From the NCBI GenBank assembly GCA_013368445.1, contig JAACJO010000010.1, positions 1,240,001-1,304,000 on the forward strand: 64,000 bases of DNA, given 5' to 3'. This stretch comes from Leucocoprinus leucothites. Its lineage: Eukaryota > Basidiomycota > Agaricomycetes > Agaricales > Agaricaceae. Positions within the stretch are counted from its first letter, which is position 1, and each line of letters starts with the position of its first letter. The notes beneath the pieces were generated by a model. That model searched no databases and had not been told where the DNA came from. It saw only the letters and a list, made by a program, of their open reading frames with translations. This document shows, piece after piece, positions 12,729 through 23,355 of this stretch. The position numbers were made by a program, and so were the translations under genes.

Positions 12729-13187
12729 TGAAGGGGAACGGGCAGTTGTACCCCGGTAAATAATATAAAATATTAATGCGAGCGCGACCGAGTCCAACAG
12801 TCGCTGGGTCTAAAAACCACAAGAAGACGTCGGCGAGGGACTGTGCAGAATTTGGAGAGGAAAGGAATAGAATTAAGCGAGATATAAAGAGACGACTGAG
12901 ATAGATAGAGAATGAATAAAAATTGATTATTTGCTGATTTTCGGACAGGGACCTAGCAAAGGTGGTCGTGGTTCATTGAGTAGCTCGAAAACTGACTACG
13001 ACACGTCGAAGTACACTACTAAAGTCCCTGTGGCAAACTAGTGCCTAAAGTTTGAAACCAAAGTAAATAAGTTTATTCTAAAAAAAGAATCAACGGGCGC
13101 TACAATAACAAAACTGATGTCAAATAAATAGTAGGTGATGGGTGCTCGGGTGCAAGATCCAAGCGCAGACGGAAGCCCATCTCCACA
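12729..13187. mobile_element. Solo-LTR-like insertion (459 bp)
   Basis: The element begins TGAAGGGGAACG and ends CATCTCCACA, with the TG...CA ends of retroviral-type LTRs. It is flanked by a 4-bp direct repeat, ATAC (12725-12728 and 13188-13191). The homologous spacer at about 9148-9165 reads GGATACCGTATGTTTGAG without the insert, which serves as an empty site. An internal ATATAAAA lies near 12763. A related fragment of its 3' third recurs at 63548-63714 and ends at the same CACA. No coding sequence, primer-binding site or second LTR is present, so it is best read as a solo LTR. A non-LTR or MITE-like element is the alternative. Confidence 0.6.
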
Positions 13188-13955
13188 ATACAATATGTTT
13201 GGACGAATTAAGTCCGGTTCAAGTTGCCTCAGCTTGGACGGGCGTGTTTTCTATTAGGAGTTATCGTGCACCTTTTCGTGCCGCGCAAGGAGCCGTATAT
13301 CCGGAGGGTCTCGTATATTACTTGGATTCCCAGAATCACAACAAGACCTGAAGCATGGAGATCAAGAAGCATCCAGCTTGGGGGCCTCAGCTTGCAGTGA
13401 GCCACGTTTAGTCCACCAGACCACTCTCGTTGCTCGAGCAGAATCGCAGTGATAATCCAATGAGAATGACTCGCTGGACAAACGTTGCCCTAGTAATACT
13501 GCTTGGTGTACCGAAGCCTGAGATAATGTTCAGAAAGAGAAACACATCTAAATTCGATACTTCGTTTCAAAGTTGACATATGGTCATCGGGGGTTGAAAG
13601 GGGCCGCACTAACACTACTACTTTACTAGACTGATAGCGTGACTGCTTGACAGATTCGGATTTCCCCGCCCTTTAGGAAGGTCGTTCTAGCAGTATCACT
13701 CGGACGAATGTATGTTTAATCAGCTCACTTGTGGGCCTTTAATATGGGTTATACCATGCCAGAAATTGTGGAATGGACGAGCCTAAACTGCCGTGGGAAG
13801 GCTTCTGTGACGGCGATCATACTTCAAGAACGAACCAGGCTGATCCAGGGCGGCCTAGATGTTGCTTCTTAACTGTCTTCACCATCGCTCATTACCTTTG
13901 TGATTCCAATTTCCTCGGTATCATGCTGGTCTTGCTTCTTCAGCTTGTTTGAGTA

Positions 13956-14040
13956 GGGCTGTATCAAATCTGAGGATCACATTTATGTCATGATTTCAAC
14001 TTCAGTATGAACATGACTGGACCAGCAGTGGTATAAAAAC
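13956..14040 (+). promoter_or_regulatory. Shared GMC-cluster promoter module, copy 3
   Basis: The distal block GGGCTGTATCAAATCTGAGG starts at 13956. The proximal block GGACCAGCAGTGGTATAAAA is at 14019-14038, with the TATA box about 68 bp before the ATG at 14100. It is nearly identical to copy 2. Function is inferred. Confidence 0.6.
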
Positions 14041-14099
14041 TGCCTGGGTTTGTTTGTGCTTCAACGCCAGGTCCAGCTCTCCTGGGATTTTCAGCGAAG

Positions 14100-16259
14100 A
14101 TGCAATTGACCAAGGCATTTTTCATTTTGTTCCCCTTTCTAGCCTCTAAGGCTTTGGCTGCCATCTACGACAACCCAAGCCTACTTCCACCTGACCGGAC
14201 CTACGACTTTGTTGTAGTTGGGGGTGAGCATGAGTGACTTTTTTTTCAAAACCATTTTTTTCTACTAACGGTCCTACAGCTGGAATCGGTGGAAGTGTAA
14301 TTGCGAACCGTCTCTCTGAGAATCCCAACTGGAATATTCTCGTCATCGAGGCTGGCCGCTCGTAATTATTCCAAGTTAATTCGCGGGTGCTGTCATTGAC
14401 CATGTTTCTCAGCAATGAGGGCTTCCAAGATGAGCTGATCAAGATTCCTTTCATTGCTTCTAAGACATTTCCTGAGACATCCTTTACTTGGAATTATACC
14501 ACTGTCCCTCAGGCCGCCCTCAATAACCGTAAAATCGCCTTCCCTGAAGGGTATGTCTTGGGTGGTGGTTCCTCAATCAGTACGTTTCGTCCTACGTTAG
14601 TAGGTTGACGTTTCACATAAACCACCTCAGATTTTATGGTTTACACTCGATGCTCCAAGTACGACTACGACGCGTTCGCCAAAATGGCCGGAGATGACGG
14701 CTGGAGCTGGGACAAGATTTTACCCTACGCACATAAGGTGGACTCCCATTCTCCTCTCGCTCAAGTACTCCTTCTGACGCTTCAGTAGAACGAGAAACAT
14801 GTTCCCCCCAATGACGGACATAATGAGACTGGCGAATACATCCCCAAACTTCACGGTACCCATGGACCGCTCTTGACATCCCTTCCCGGTTTCCTCACTG
14901 AGATTGATGATCCTGTTCTGGCTGTCACCAAGCAGTATCGTGAATTTCCCTATAACCCTGACTATAACAGTGGTGACCCAATCGGTATCTCTTGGATGCA
15001 TTCCACGATTGGTGGTCCCCTTCGTAGCTCCTCCGCCACCGCATACCTTATGCCTGCTGTACGATCTCGCAGTAACATTGATCTACTTTATAATGCTCAG
15101 GTGACGAGGCTCATCCAGTCCGGCAAAGTTGGGACTGTCCCCGTCTTCCGTGGGGTCGAGTTTGCTCACAACTCAAGGTCCGAGCGTCATACTGTCATCG
15201 CTCGCAAGGAAGTTATTCTTTCCGCTGGTTCCTTCGGCACTCCCCACATTCTTCTTCTTTCTGGTATTGGCCCCAAGCTTGAGCTTGCCAAATTTAATAT
15301 CACCACTATCGTCGATAATCCCAACGTTGGAAAGAACATGGCCGACCACCCTATCGTCTTTCTTCAATGGACCGTCAACAGTAATGATACCTTCGACCCG
15401 ATCATCCGAGGAGGTGAAGCATATGACGAAGCTCTGAAAGAATATCATGCTACTGGACGGGGCCGCTTGGCTGCCAACGGCGTTTCTAATCACATGGGAT
15501 TCCTACGTCTTCCGGAGGACTCTCCTGTCCTTGCCAATGGTGACCCGTCGACCGGTAAAACTTCTCCTCACTATGAGATCGCCTTCGCAGTAAATAACCT
15601 ATTCTTCATTGTTTGTTGTGAAATCTCACCTTTTTGACCTAGAATGGTTTCCTCAGTACTACTCAACCCATTCCTCAGAATGGTTCTTATATGTCTATCA
15701 TCAATGTTGTTGTCACGGCCACCTCTCGTGAGTATGCGCGCCTAGAAAGAATCCAAGCAGGCGCTCACTCTGAAATGTTCAGGTGGCTCGATCACCCTCG
15801 CTTCCAAGGATCCCTTTGTACTGCCGGTCATCGATCCCAAAGTGCTTGATACCGAATTTGACAAGCAGACTATGATTCACTCCATCCGATCCTCCCAGCG
15901 TTTTGCTACTTCAACGCCCTTCAAGGGCTACGTCACTGGCAATTACACCACTCTGATCACCGACGAGGACATCCTCAACTATGTGGCACAATGGGCAACC
16001 TCTATTAAGCACCCGTTCTCCACTGCTCGCGCTGATCCCGACCCGAAGAACGGTGTCGTCGATGGCAAGCTCTTGGTGCATAAAGTTCGTGGAGTTCGGA
16101 TTGTGGATGCCTCTGTCTGGGTAAGCTATATTCCTTGAGTATTACAAACTCGAACTTAATGGCTTTTTGAAGCCGGTTATCCCTGCTGGCCACACCCTGG
16201 CTCCGATTTATATCATGGCTGAGAGGGCTGCCGATGTTATCAAGGCTGCTTGGCCCTGA
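14100..16259 (+). CDS. Aryl-alcohol-oxidase-like GMC oxidoreductase, copy 3
   Basis: Exons 14100-14223, 14280-14361, 14413-14579, 14631-14737, 14789-15589, 15643-15727, 15783-16120, 16173-16259; 596 aa. It has a signal peptide (to about 20, ASKALA), the FAD motif [16 protein letters not shown] and [11 protein letters not shown]. The active-site histidines lie in IKHPFSTA (about 532) and AGHTLAP (about 575). Most of the sequence is very close to copy 2; changes cluster in the mid-region of exon 5 and in exon 6. The second intron uses the weaker donor GTAATT where copy 2 has GTAAGT. The gene ends TWP-type (GCT TGG CCC TGA) as in copy 4, whereas copies 1 and 2 end AWA. Its 3' flank is unlike those of copies 1 and 2, marking the right edge of the tandem array. 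It appears intact. Confidence 0.9.
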
Positions 16260-18873
16260 AGGGCTCTAATTTTTCGTGGATCTATTATGAATGAGTGTGG
16301 TTACACTTCAGTTTATACATATCTACGTTGCCGTATGGTGAAATTTGGCATCATCATAAAGCTGGAGGACGTGAACAAGTGGATCAACGGCGATTTTTGG
16401 GACCGATATTTACAGGCACCTAAAAGCACACAGTTATTCACACCTGGCGACAAGGACAAGGCTTCTAGCCTTTGGTACCCCTCCGTATTCTGATTTTGCT
16501 CGTGCATGAGGCCTAATGACAGCGACAGAGATGAGAAGAAATACTTGTTCTATGTGATCTTCCATTCTCACGGACTGTTTTTCCATGGAACATATGTATT
16601 TTGGCTAGAAGGTCGATTGTCAAGGCACAGCGCTCAGCGCTCAATGCTGACGAGAAAGCGCTTAGTAGCAAAATCGGAAGTATATTGCTGTTATCCGCTC
16701 AAGGGAAGCCAGAAGCCAGAATCCTCAACTTCCTTATCAGTACTGTAGGCGCTCGACAATAGAAACTTATCTATTGGTTTATGTATTAATCATCGGTTGG
16801 ATGTGCCTTTCGAAGCTCTGGTAATGATCTATTGACTAGAACTTCCACTAGACCCTTGGCGTTCCTGAAACAAAGTACACTCAGTATGACGAGAGTAGTA
16901 ACGGGCAGGGTCTAGAGAACCGCAGTCGGATGGGTTATGTGCGGCGGTGGCGGTCGGATGTGGGAAATTGGACAGTAAATTACCCAGTGCTATTCAATAG
17001 CTTCATGACGGATTCGTTCGCGGCAGGCGTACACTATCGGGTGCCTCATTTTTACTCACTCGTCTATTTGACATTCTTGTCAGTGGATAGTGTAGGCGAT
17101 TGGTGGCGTAGGTCGGCGGTAGAGTTCCTAGGCGTCGAGTTTAGAGACTGGTCGCTTGATATAAGTAAACGATACCTAAAGCTTAAAGTGGAGTAAGTGA
17201 TACCGATCTCCGATATATTTCCTCCCAGGAGTCCTTTAGCGACTACACCCAGCTTTTCCTGCTCAAAAAGCAATGTCTCCGAAGGAATTCTTCCCACCAG
17301 TATGCAGCCACAGGGAACTTGGCTTCGCTCACCGTACGGCTGCCAGGGATTCGTGGACATCATTCGACAATAAAATAATTTACCTGAGGTTCTCTCATCA
17401 AAAAAAAACTGAAGACGTTTCTGTGGCTTAAATCGCCTTCCATTCGGTCGCGACAGATTTTACCCAGGTCATTCACAACATGCGAAGGTTCTCACCCAAA
17501 CAAAACAAAACTAGGCCGTCATCGACGACTCTCAACATGATCAATAGAAGAGGAAAAAGTACCCTTGTTAGATATACTGTACACCCCATACATGCCTCTG
17601 GAATTAACCGGCGAGGGTACAAAAAACTATGAATATGCAAGTACACCAAATCATTCTCGCAGTAATACAACGAACGAGCAGATAGCAACAAAAATGATAT
17701 AAAAAAGGAAGAAAAAAGAGTGCGAGACGAGGAGGGTGAGCACGACGCGAGCGGGAGAGTGAGAGTATGCGGAAGAGGCGCGCAAAAAAAGAGAAATTGA
17801 CATGTATCCACATGATAAGAGATTTTTAGTATGCCACCATTGCTCGTCGTTGTCGAACCACCTGGCAATTTCTTCTTGAGAATAAGTCTTCAAAGACTCC
17901 ACATTACACGACTGACAGCCAACCGAACCTTATGACACGACCAACCCTATGGAAAGGGGGAGATGAAAAGAACAAAACCGATAAGAAACAGTACAAGCGA
18001 ATCCAGTACCAGAATATGAATAGATAAACCCAGAAGGGGGTAGAAATATACGATGATATAGTATAATAAAAAACGAACGCCGCCCGAGAATGAACCGTCC
18101 CCAGGAAAGAAAGAACACTCGTACAGTGATATAAGAGGAATAATAATAAATATTGAACGAAGAACCAGAATTGGAATTCCCAAGAAAAATAAACGGTTGA
18201 AAATAACAAGCAGTACTGAGACAGATAGAGGTGGTGGTCGGTTCGGCATGGTCAAAGCGTCAGGTTATGCGGGTCACAAAAACGAATAGTCGAAGTAGAT
18301 GAGGAGGTCGTGGCGATGGCATGGAGGCTGAAGGGGATAACGAGCGATAAAGAGCTGGTCTTGACAGAATTGGCGCCGCGAAGAGTCGATTTTGAGAGCG
18401 TAGCGTTGCGAGAGCGCGAGAGGCAGATAAGCGAATGACGAGCTGTAAGATTCTAAACGAGTGAAAGCGAGTTGGGAGAGAGAGAGAGCGGAAGTTCCAA
18501 GATATGCCGAGAGGGAGACAAGAAATTGTCGTAGGTGCAGCACAGTGCACACACCAGAACGACTAGGTGTTATATGAGATGTGAATCTCTGGATCAGGAT
18601 CACATCCCAAAGGGAATAATGTAACTTGGGTTGTTTGAGATAAACCGACCGACCGACCGCCAAATGTTTAAAAAAAGAAATGACGAAACGAAGGGAGATG
18701 CCAAAAATGCCAATACTGTATATGTATATAACACACTTCGATGCCTGTATCAGAAAGTCCGATCAGCATTCCACGAAAGCCAAAATAAAAACGCAAGAAT
18801 GACTGACTTCCAAGACAAATCAATGATCCAATTTTTAATCCAGAGTTAATAATGACCGTGGGGCGTCTTGCGT
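16260..18873. other. Gene-poor stretch, low-complexity in its right half
   Basis: I recognise no gene. From about 17700 to 18550 the + strand is purine-rich, with runs of A and GA (for example GAGAGAGAGAG near 18476). This creates long but uninformative open frames on the minus strand. The right end may include the 3' UTR of the zinc-finger gene that stops at 18874. An 88-codon open frame at 16930-17196 (+) has no recognisable features. Confidence 0.4.
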
Positions 18874-21800
18874 TTAAATCGTCGCAGCGTGAACAGCACT
18901 GTTCGTACGGCCGGAGCCGATAACACCGGGGACAGGAATACCGTTCGAGTCAGGGGGACTCGAGACAGGGAAACCCAAGAGGTTCTTACTCTCCTCTCCA
19001 TCCAATCTCCAAATACTCGAGACATTCATCATCGAAGATGACGACCCTCCATCAGATGAGCTACCAATAGACCTAGATTCACTCACACCTCGAATGCGAG
19101 GGAAGGTATGCCGTGAGTTCATCACTTCCTCATACTCATCTTCAAAGGGAAGATCAGAGGTCGAAGTAGTGGTGGTAATAGTAGACGTCGGTGATAACGA
19201 AGGGCTCTGCACGATATCCTGGAGGAACGAGGGTAATAATGGTGCAGGGGTCTCAATCTTTCGGACGCGCGGCGAGGAACGCTGCGATGAAGTCGGAGAC
19301 GGCGTATAGCGCTGGTGCTGTTGCTGTGTATCTGACCCCTGAACTTGACCCTTGTTAGGACCGGTGGAGTAAAGCGGCGATGGCTGACGATGTCCAGACG
19401 TCTGGTAAATTGGGCTCGATGCGGTATACTGTGACGACATAGGTGACGCCTGCATATGAGTGGCATACGGAGTCGTGAGCTGGTGATGTGAATGCGACTT
19501 GTGCACTGTTCGAGGCTGCGTTTGAGGAGTGAGTCTGTTATTGGTCTGCGGCTGCAGAGAGGCTCCCGGCATGTCAGGGAAGGGTCGGCGGCCGAGCGGT
19601 GGAGTAGCGGAAGTTGCTCGAGGAAGGGGTTGCTGATGCTGGTGGGGTTGAGGCATCAAACTGGCTCCCGGCGAATTCTGAGACAGCTCTGTCTGGGCAA
19701 GAACTGATGTGAGTAATGCGATTCTTTCGGCCTGCACGGCAGCGGAAATAGAATCGCCATTGCCTTCAGCGTCTAAACAAGTGTGTGCTTGAGTCAGAAG
19801 TTAAAACATGAGGCTGAAAGGTCCGGAACATACAAGGTAAGCAAGTCTGACAAACTTTCCGCCTCCGCCAGTTGAGATAATTGCACTTCCTACAGATCCA
19901 ATCGCCAGGTTGCTAGAGACCGAATATAAGAATCGACGTCAGGCTTGACATGATGCAGACTCACATGAGAGATCGGCCCCTTATTTCCAGTGTTGAGGAT
20001 GGGCGGCTGCTGGGCGCACGCAATTAGTCACTGAATAAGCCCATGGCATGAGAAACATCAAACGTACCGGAATACCGGCCAAATTGCTAGGGCGAATTTG
20101 TCCTTGTTCAGGGAATGGTTCATTATCAGGCCAATACATGATACAGGGCGACAGAGGATCACTCGAGACGTTCTGTACCCTGCCCCCAATGGCGAACGCC
20201 CGTCCAGAGGGTGTCAGAAGTGGATGTGCGGTCTTAGGAGGGCCAGAAACCTGAGGTTGATACCCCATTGAGCGAGACGACTGAGGCTGTGTGAAGGTGG
20301 TCGAATAAGCTGTCTGGCCTGCGGGCAGGCCTGTGCGCACAGGAGCGGTGGTGCGGTTAGGGGGATTGGAGAACCTGGGAGAGGCGCCTGGACGAGGCAT
20401 GGGATTATTTGATGATGAATAAAGCTGCTGAGGCTGTTGGTTCTGCTGTTGCTGCCCGGGTGTTGGAGTCGACTTGGGACATCCGCAGCCAATGCAGGAA
20501 AGGTTCCGCCTGTGAAGAATCATACAAGGGAAATTGTCCGTCAGCATGGCGGTAGAGAAGGAGGAAACAGAGGGCGGAGGATAGTGGAGAATGCGGTAGT
20601 GTTATATATCAGACATTCTGGAGAAACTCACCCAAAGTTATGTGCCGCACAGTTCGGCGAGGGACATCTGGAGACAACAAGGAACGGATCGATTCAGCAA
20701 CAAATCAGAATAAGGAAAGATGTGGAAATAGGAATGTCTGGCCGCTCGATCATGCTCTGTAATGGAATGAATGGGTGATCGAGCGGAAGAGTGATCAATG
20801 ACGAAGACGACTAGGGGTAGTAGTGGCGCAGAACCTGTTTCGGGAAAGAATGGCTACTCACATCCAGTCACCGAGTCTGAAGCTTGTCTTGGGATTGGGT
20901 GGATTGGTGGAGAGTGTGTAATATTCGGTGGACCCGTCCCGCGGTTCCTCGATAACGATGGTGGGCGATGGAGAAAGAAGGTTTGGGTGTGAGGCGGATA
21001 CTCTCAGCATAGGGGGCGGGGGAGAGATATCGATGGGGGGACGGGATGATGGAGAGGAAGAAAGCTGGAAAGGGGGGGGGGAGATAGGCAGGTATGTATA
21101 AGCACTTTTTGTGAATCGGTAGATACGTAAATACGAGATGAAATGACTTACGGAAGGCCGCACGACAAAGCGCCTGAGTTTATGAAACGGCTCAAGGTCA
21201 GATTCGAGGGCTGTGGCGACAGCGAAGGGGAGGCCGGGGAGAGAAAGGGCAGCACAGGCCTGTGTTGTGAGAAGTTATATGTGAGCACATGAAGATAGGG
21301 TCGGTTATGCAGGGGCAAGTCAACGCAGAGAGCTATTTCCGTGAACGGCGTGTAACCAAGTCACAAAACACGTGATGGCTATCAGACGCGTTTTTTCGAA
21401 CAAAAGAAATCTAGCAAAAACAGGGATGAAGGAAACACTCGGCGTACCTCGTCGTGAGTGGAAAACACTGCCCAGACAACGAGTGACCCAACGGGGCCCG
21501 AAAATTCGTCCCTTATACACCAAAAACTCGCGGGGGTCTATGTGACGAACGAAATGATATCAATTATGGGCCTCCACGACATCATATCAAAACTCACGTA
21601 CCAAGTGCGGGAGAAACACGGCGGATAACACAGCTTCCGGTGACGGAGGCAGATTATATAACTATATTCGGCTGTTAGTCCTCGACCAAAATAAAAAATT
21701 CCAGCAAGCACGGATGCCGCCACGCACCTTTATAGCGCGCGAGCGAGTGGCAAAAAAAGCCTGTATAGCAGCTCTTATAAACTGTGCTGAGATCGGATGA

Positions 21801-22039
21801 CAGCCGGAGTCGTAGTCGCTGGAAGGGGAAACCGTGTCTTTTAGTGGCTGAAGCCTGGGAGCAAAAGCTCCAAAGGCCCCCTCGTCGTCGCTGTCATTTG
21901 GCGAGGACGAGAGAGGAGAGGGAACAGTACTGCGATTTTCAGGAAGCAGAACAGAAGATCCGGTGGGGTCAGCAAAAGAGTGCAGACGAGCAAACACAGT
22001 GTCCAAGGGGTCAGCCAGTCGCTGGGAGAGGAGAGCCAT
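18874..22039 (-). CDS. RRM-like / double RanBP2-type zinc-finger RNA-binding protein
   Basis: Ten exons (complement): 21728-22039, 21602-21661, 21448-21537, 21152-21259, 20862-21064, 20632-20667, 20068-20509, 19965-20009, 19834-19912, 18874-19772. They encode 757 aa. Residues of about 103-190, spread over four exons, read AIKLYNLPPSPEAVLSAVF, then GSLVVWAVFSTHDE, then LPFAVATALESDLEPFHKL. This resembles a divergent RRM. Zinc finger 1 (about 255-284) has the pattern GDWIC-x4-C, HNFGRN, CIGC; it is complete only after splicing a 36-nt exon. Zinc finger 2 (about 433-456) has GDWICRKC, NWRRRK, CQTC. The C-terminal 300 residues are Gln/Ser/Pro-rich and probably disordered. The domain set resembles fungal Nrp1-type RNA-binding proteins. 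A role in RNA binding is inferred; targets are unknown. Confidence 0.8.
21072..21081. repeat. Poly-G run (10 nt)
   Basis: On the minus strand this is a C10 run directly before TTTCCAG, so it acts as the pyrimidine tract of an intron acceptor in the zinc-finger gene. Its length is likely to vary between strains. Confidence 0.8.
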
Positions 22040-23355
22040 AGCAAGGCAAGTGAGGGGAAGAAAGAAAGAAAAAAAAAGAAGATTAGGGTAGATTATTAAC
22101 AGGATTTGCAGCTGACGAGCATCGGATGGACAGTCCGGGAGAGAGACCAAAGGGCTGAATTCAAGTCTATATAATCATCTCCTCGATCACCCAATATCTC
22201 GCGTGGCATTCCTTTTTCGGCCTCAATTTCAAGTTCCACGTGCATCGTCCATCCTTCGCATTTATCAGCCCAGAAACACTCGGCCCCAGGGATCTCTCGA
22301 CGAATCCCCTGCCCATCATATCTGACTCACTCACAACTGACGTTTAGTTTCCACTTCTTCACAACGACCAAGAGCGCGCATCGCAGCTAGACGTTGATGC
22401 CTGTTTTTAGGCACCCGACAGCTAACTCGCTTGTCACTCATGTGCCTCAAGTTCACCCAATCTCAGATCTCATAGCCCTAGTGTCATCCCAATTACTCCC
22501 GATGTCCAAGCACAACCCGGCACCAATCGCACGACAACTATTTAATCCATATACTAAAGCGCTAAACCGTCGCCCCGTGCCTTTCCCTTTGCCCAGAAAA
22601 TATATACATACACATTTCCATTCCAAACTACCGTTGCCTATGGACCAACCCGCCGGCCACTTCCCGGCGCCGTTGGCATCCGATACGGACCTGTCATTTC
22701 ACTCATCAAACCACCAATCAAACTCTCATCTTCCAACGTCAAACTTGCGTCAACCGCACTGCGAAGCTCTGCCGTTTTTAGCTTCTCTATCAATTCAATT
22801 ACATACTCTACTTCCTATTAACTTGGCAACCTAAAATAACTTTGTTGTTGTCCTACTTTTAATCCATCTTCATCTTCAGCAGCACCCAAGAGAACCCAAG
22901 CCCAGCTTCGTTCCCAGGAGATTATTATGATTAAGAAAAATAACGTACTCGGAGCCATAGTATTAGGGTCGCCTCCGGACCATCCAACACATCCAACACA
23001 ACGGCGAGAAAATTCAGAGATGAAACGTCTCCTCCTTCCCATCGCGGCGCCAGCTCGTTAGTATATTCACGGGGCATGTGCGTAGCAACCAGGGTCCACA
23101 AATAATCCACACCCACCCCCAAGAAAATTCAACATCCGACTTTCTGCCTCGAGGCAATAATTAAGGAGCGCCCACAGCACCACAACCTGTCAAATTTGGT
23201 CGGGCGCATCACATCTCCAGCTTCGCTAGAGTCAACCAAACAACCATCCCCATCAATCCGCAAGCCAATCTCACCGACAACGTCCAAATGATGAGAAGAT
23301 ACTACCGGTTCGCAGGGAAGCCACATTAAATTCACCGCCAAACCGCCATCATCAA
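22040..23355. other. Upstream region of the zinc-finger gene, no confirmed gene
   Basis: This lies between the 3' end of the helicase gene and the start of the zinc-finger gene, both on the minus strand. A 146-codon Pro/Ser/His-rich frame (22394-22834 +) and several minus-strand frames (for example 23129-23341) are open. They show no domain, signal peptide or intron pattern I can support. Confidence 0.4.

Larger units (their letters stand above)
12267..14099. repeat. Duplicated intergenic spacer, copy B (interrupted)
   Basis: This spacer is homologous to 8632-10095 on both sides of an insertion: the left arm is about 12267-12728 and the right arm about 13192-14099. The right arm ends in the promoter of copy 3. 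No gene is seen in it. It holds the solo-LTR-like element listed separately, which explains why the gene-to-gene period is 4004 bp here against 3629 bp for the first pair. Confidence 0.7.

Noticed and set aside
17473..18663. Several overlapping minus-strand open frames of 60-130 codons
   Set aside because: They arise from a purine-rich, low-complexity + strand. Products are Ser/Phe/Leu-rich with no domains and the frames overlap each other.
22394..22834. 146-codon open frame (+)
   Set aside because: No domain, no conserved motif and no intron support. It lies in the probable promoter region of the zinc-finger gene and its composition follows the local CT-rich DNA.
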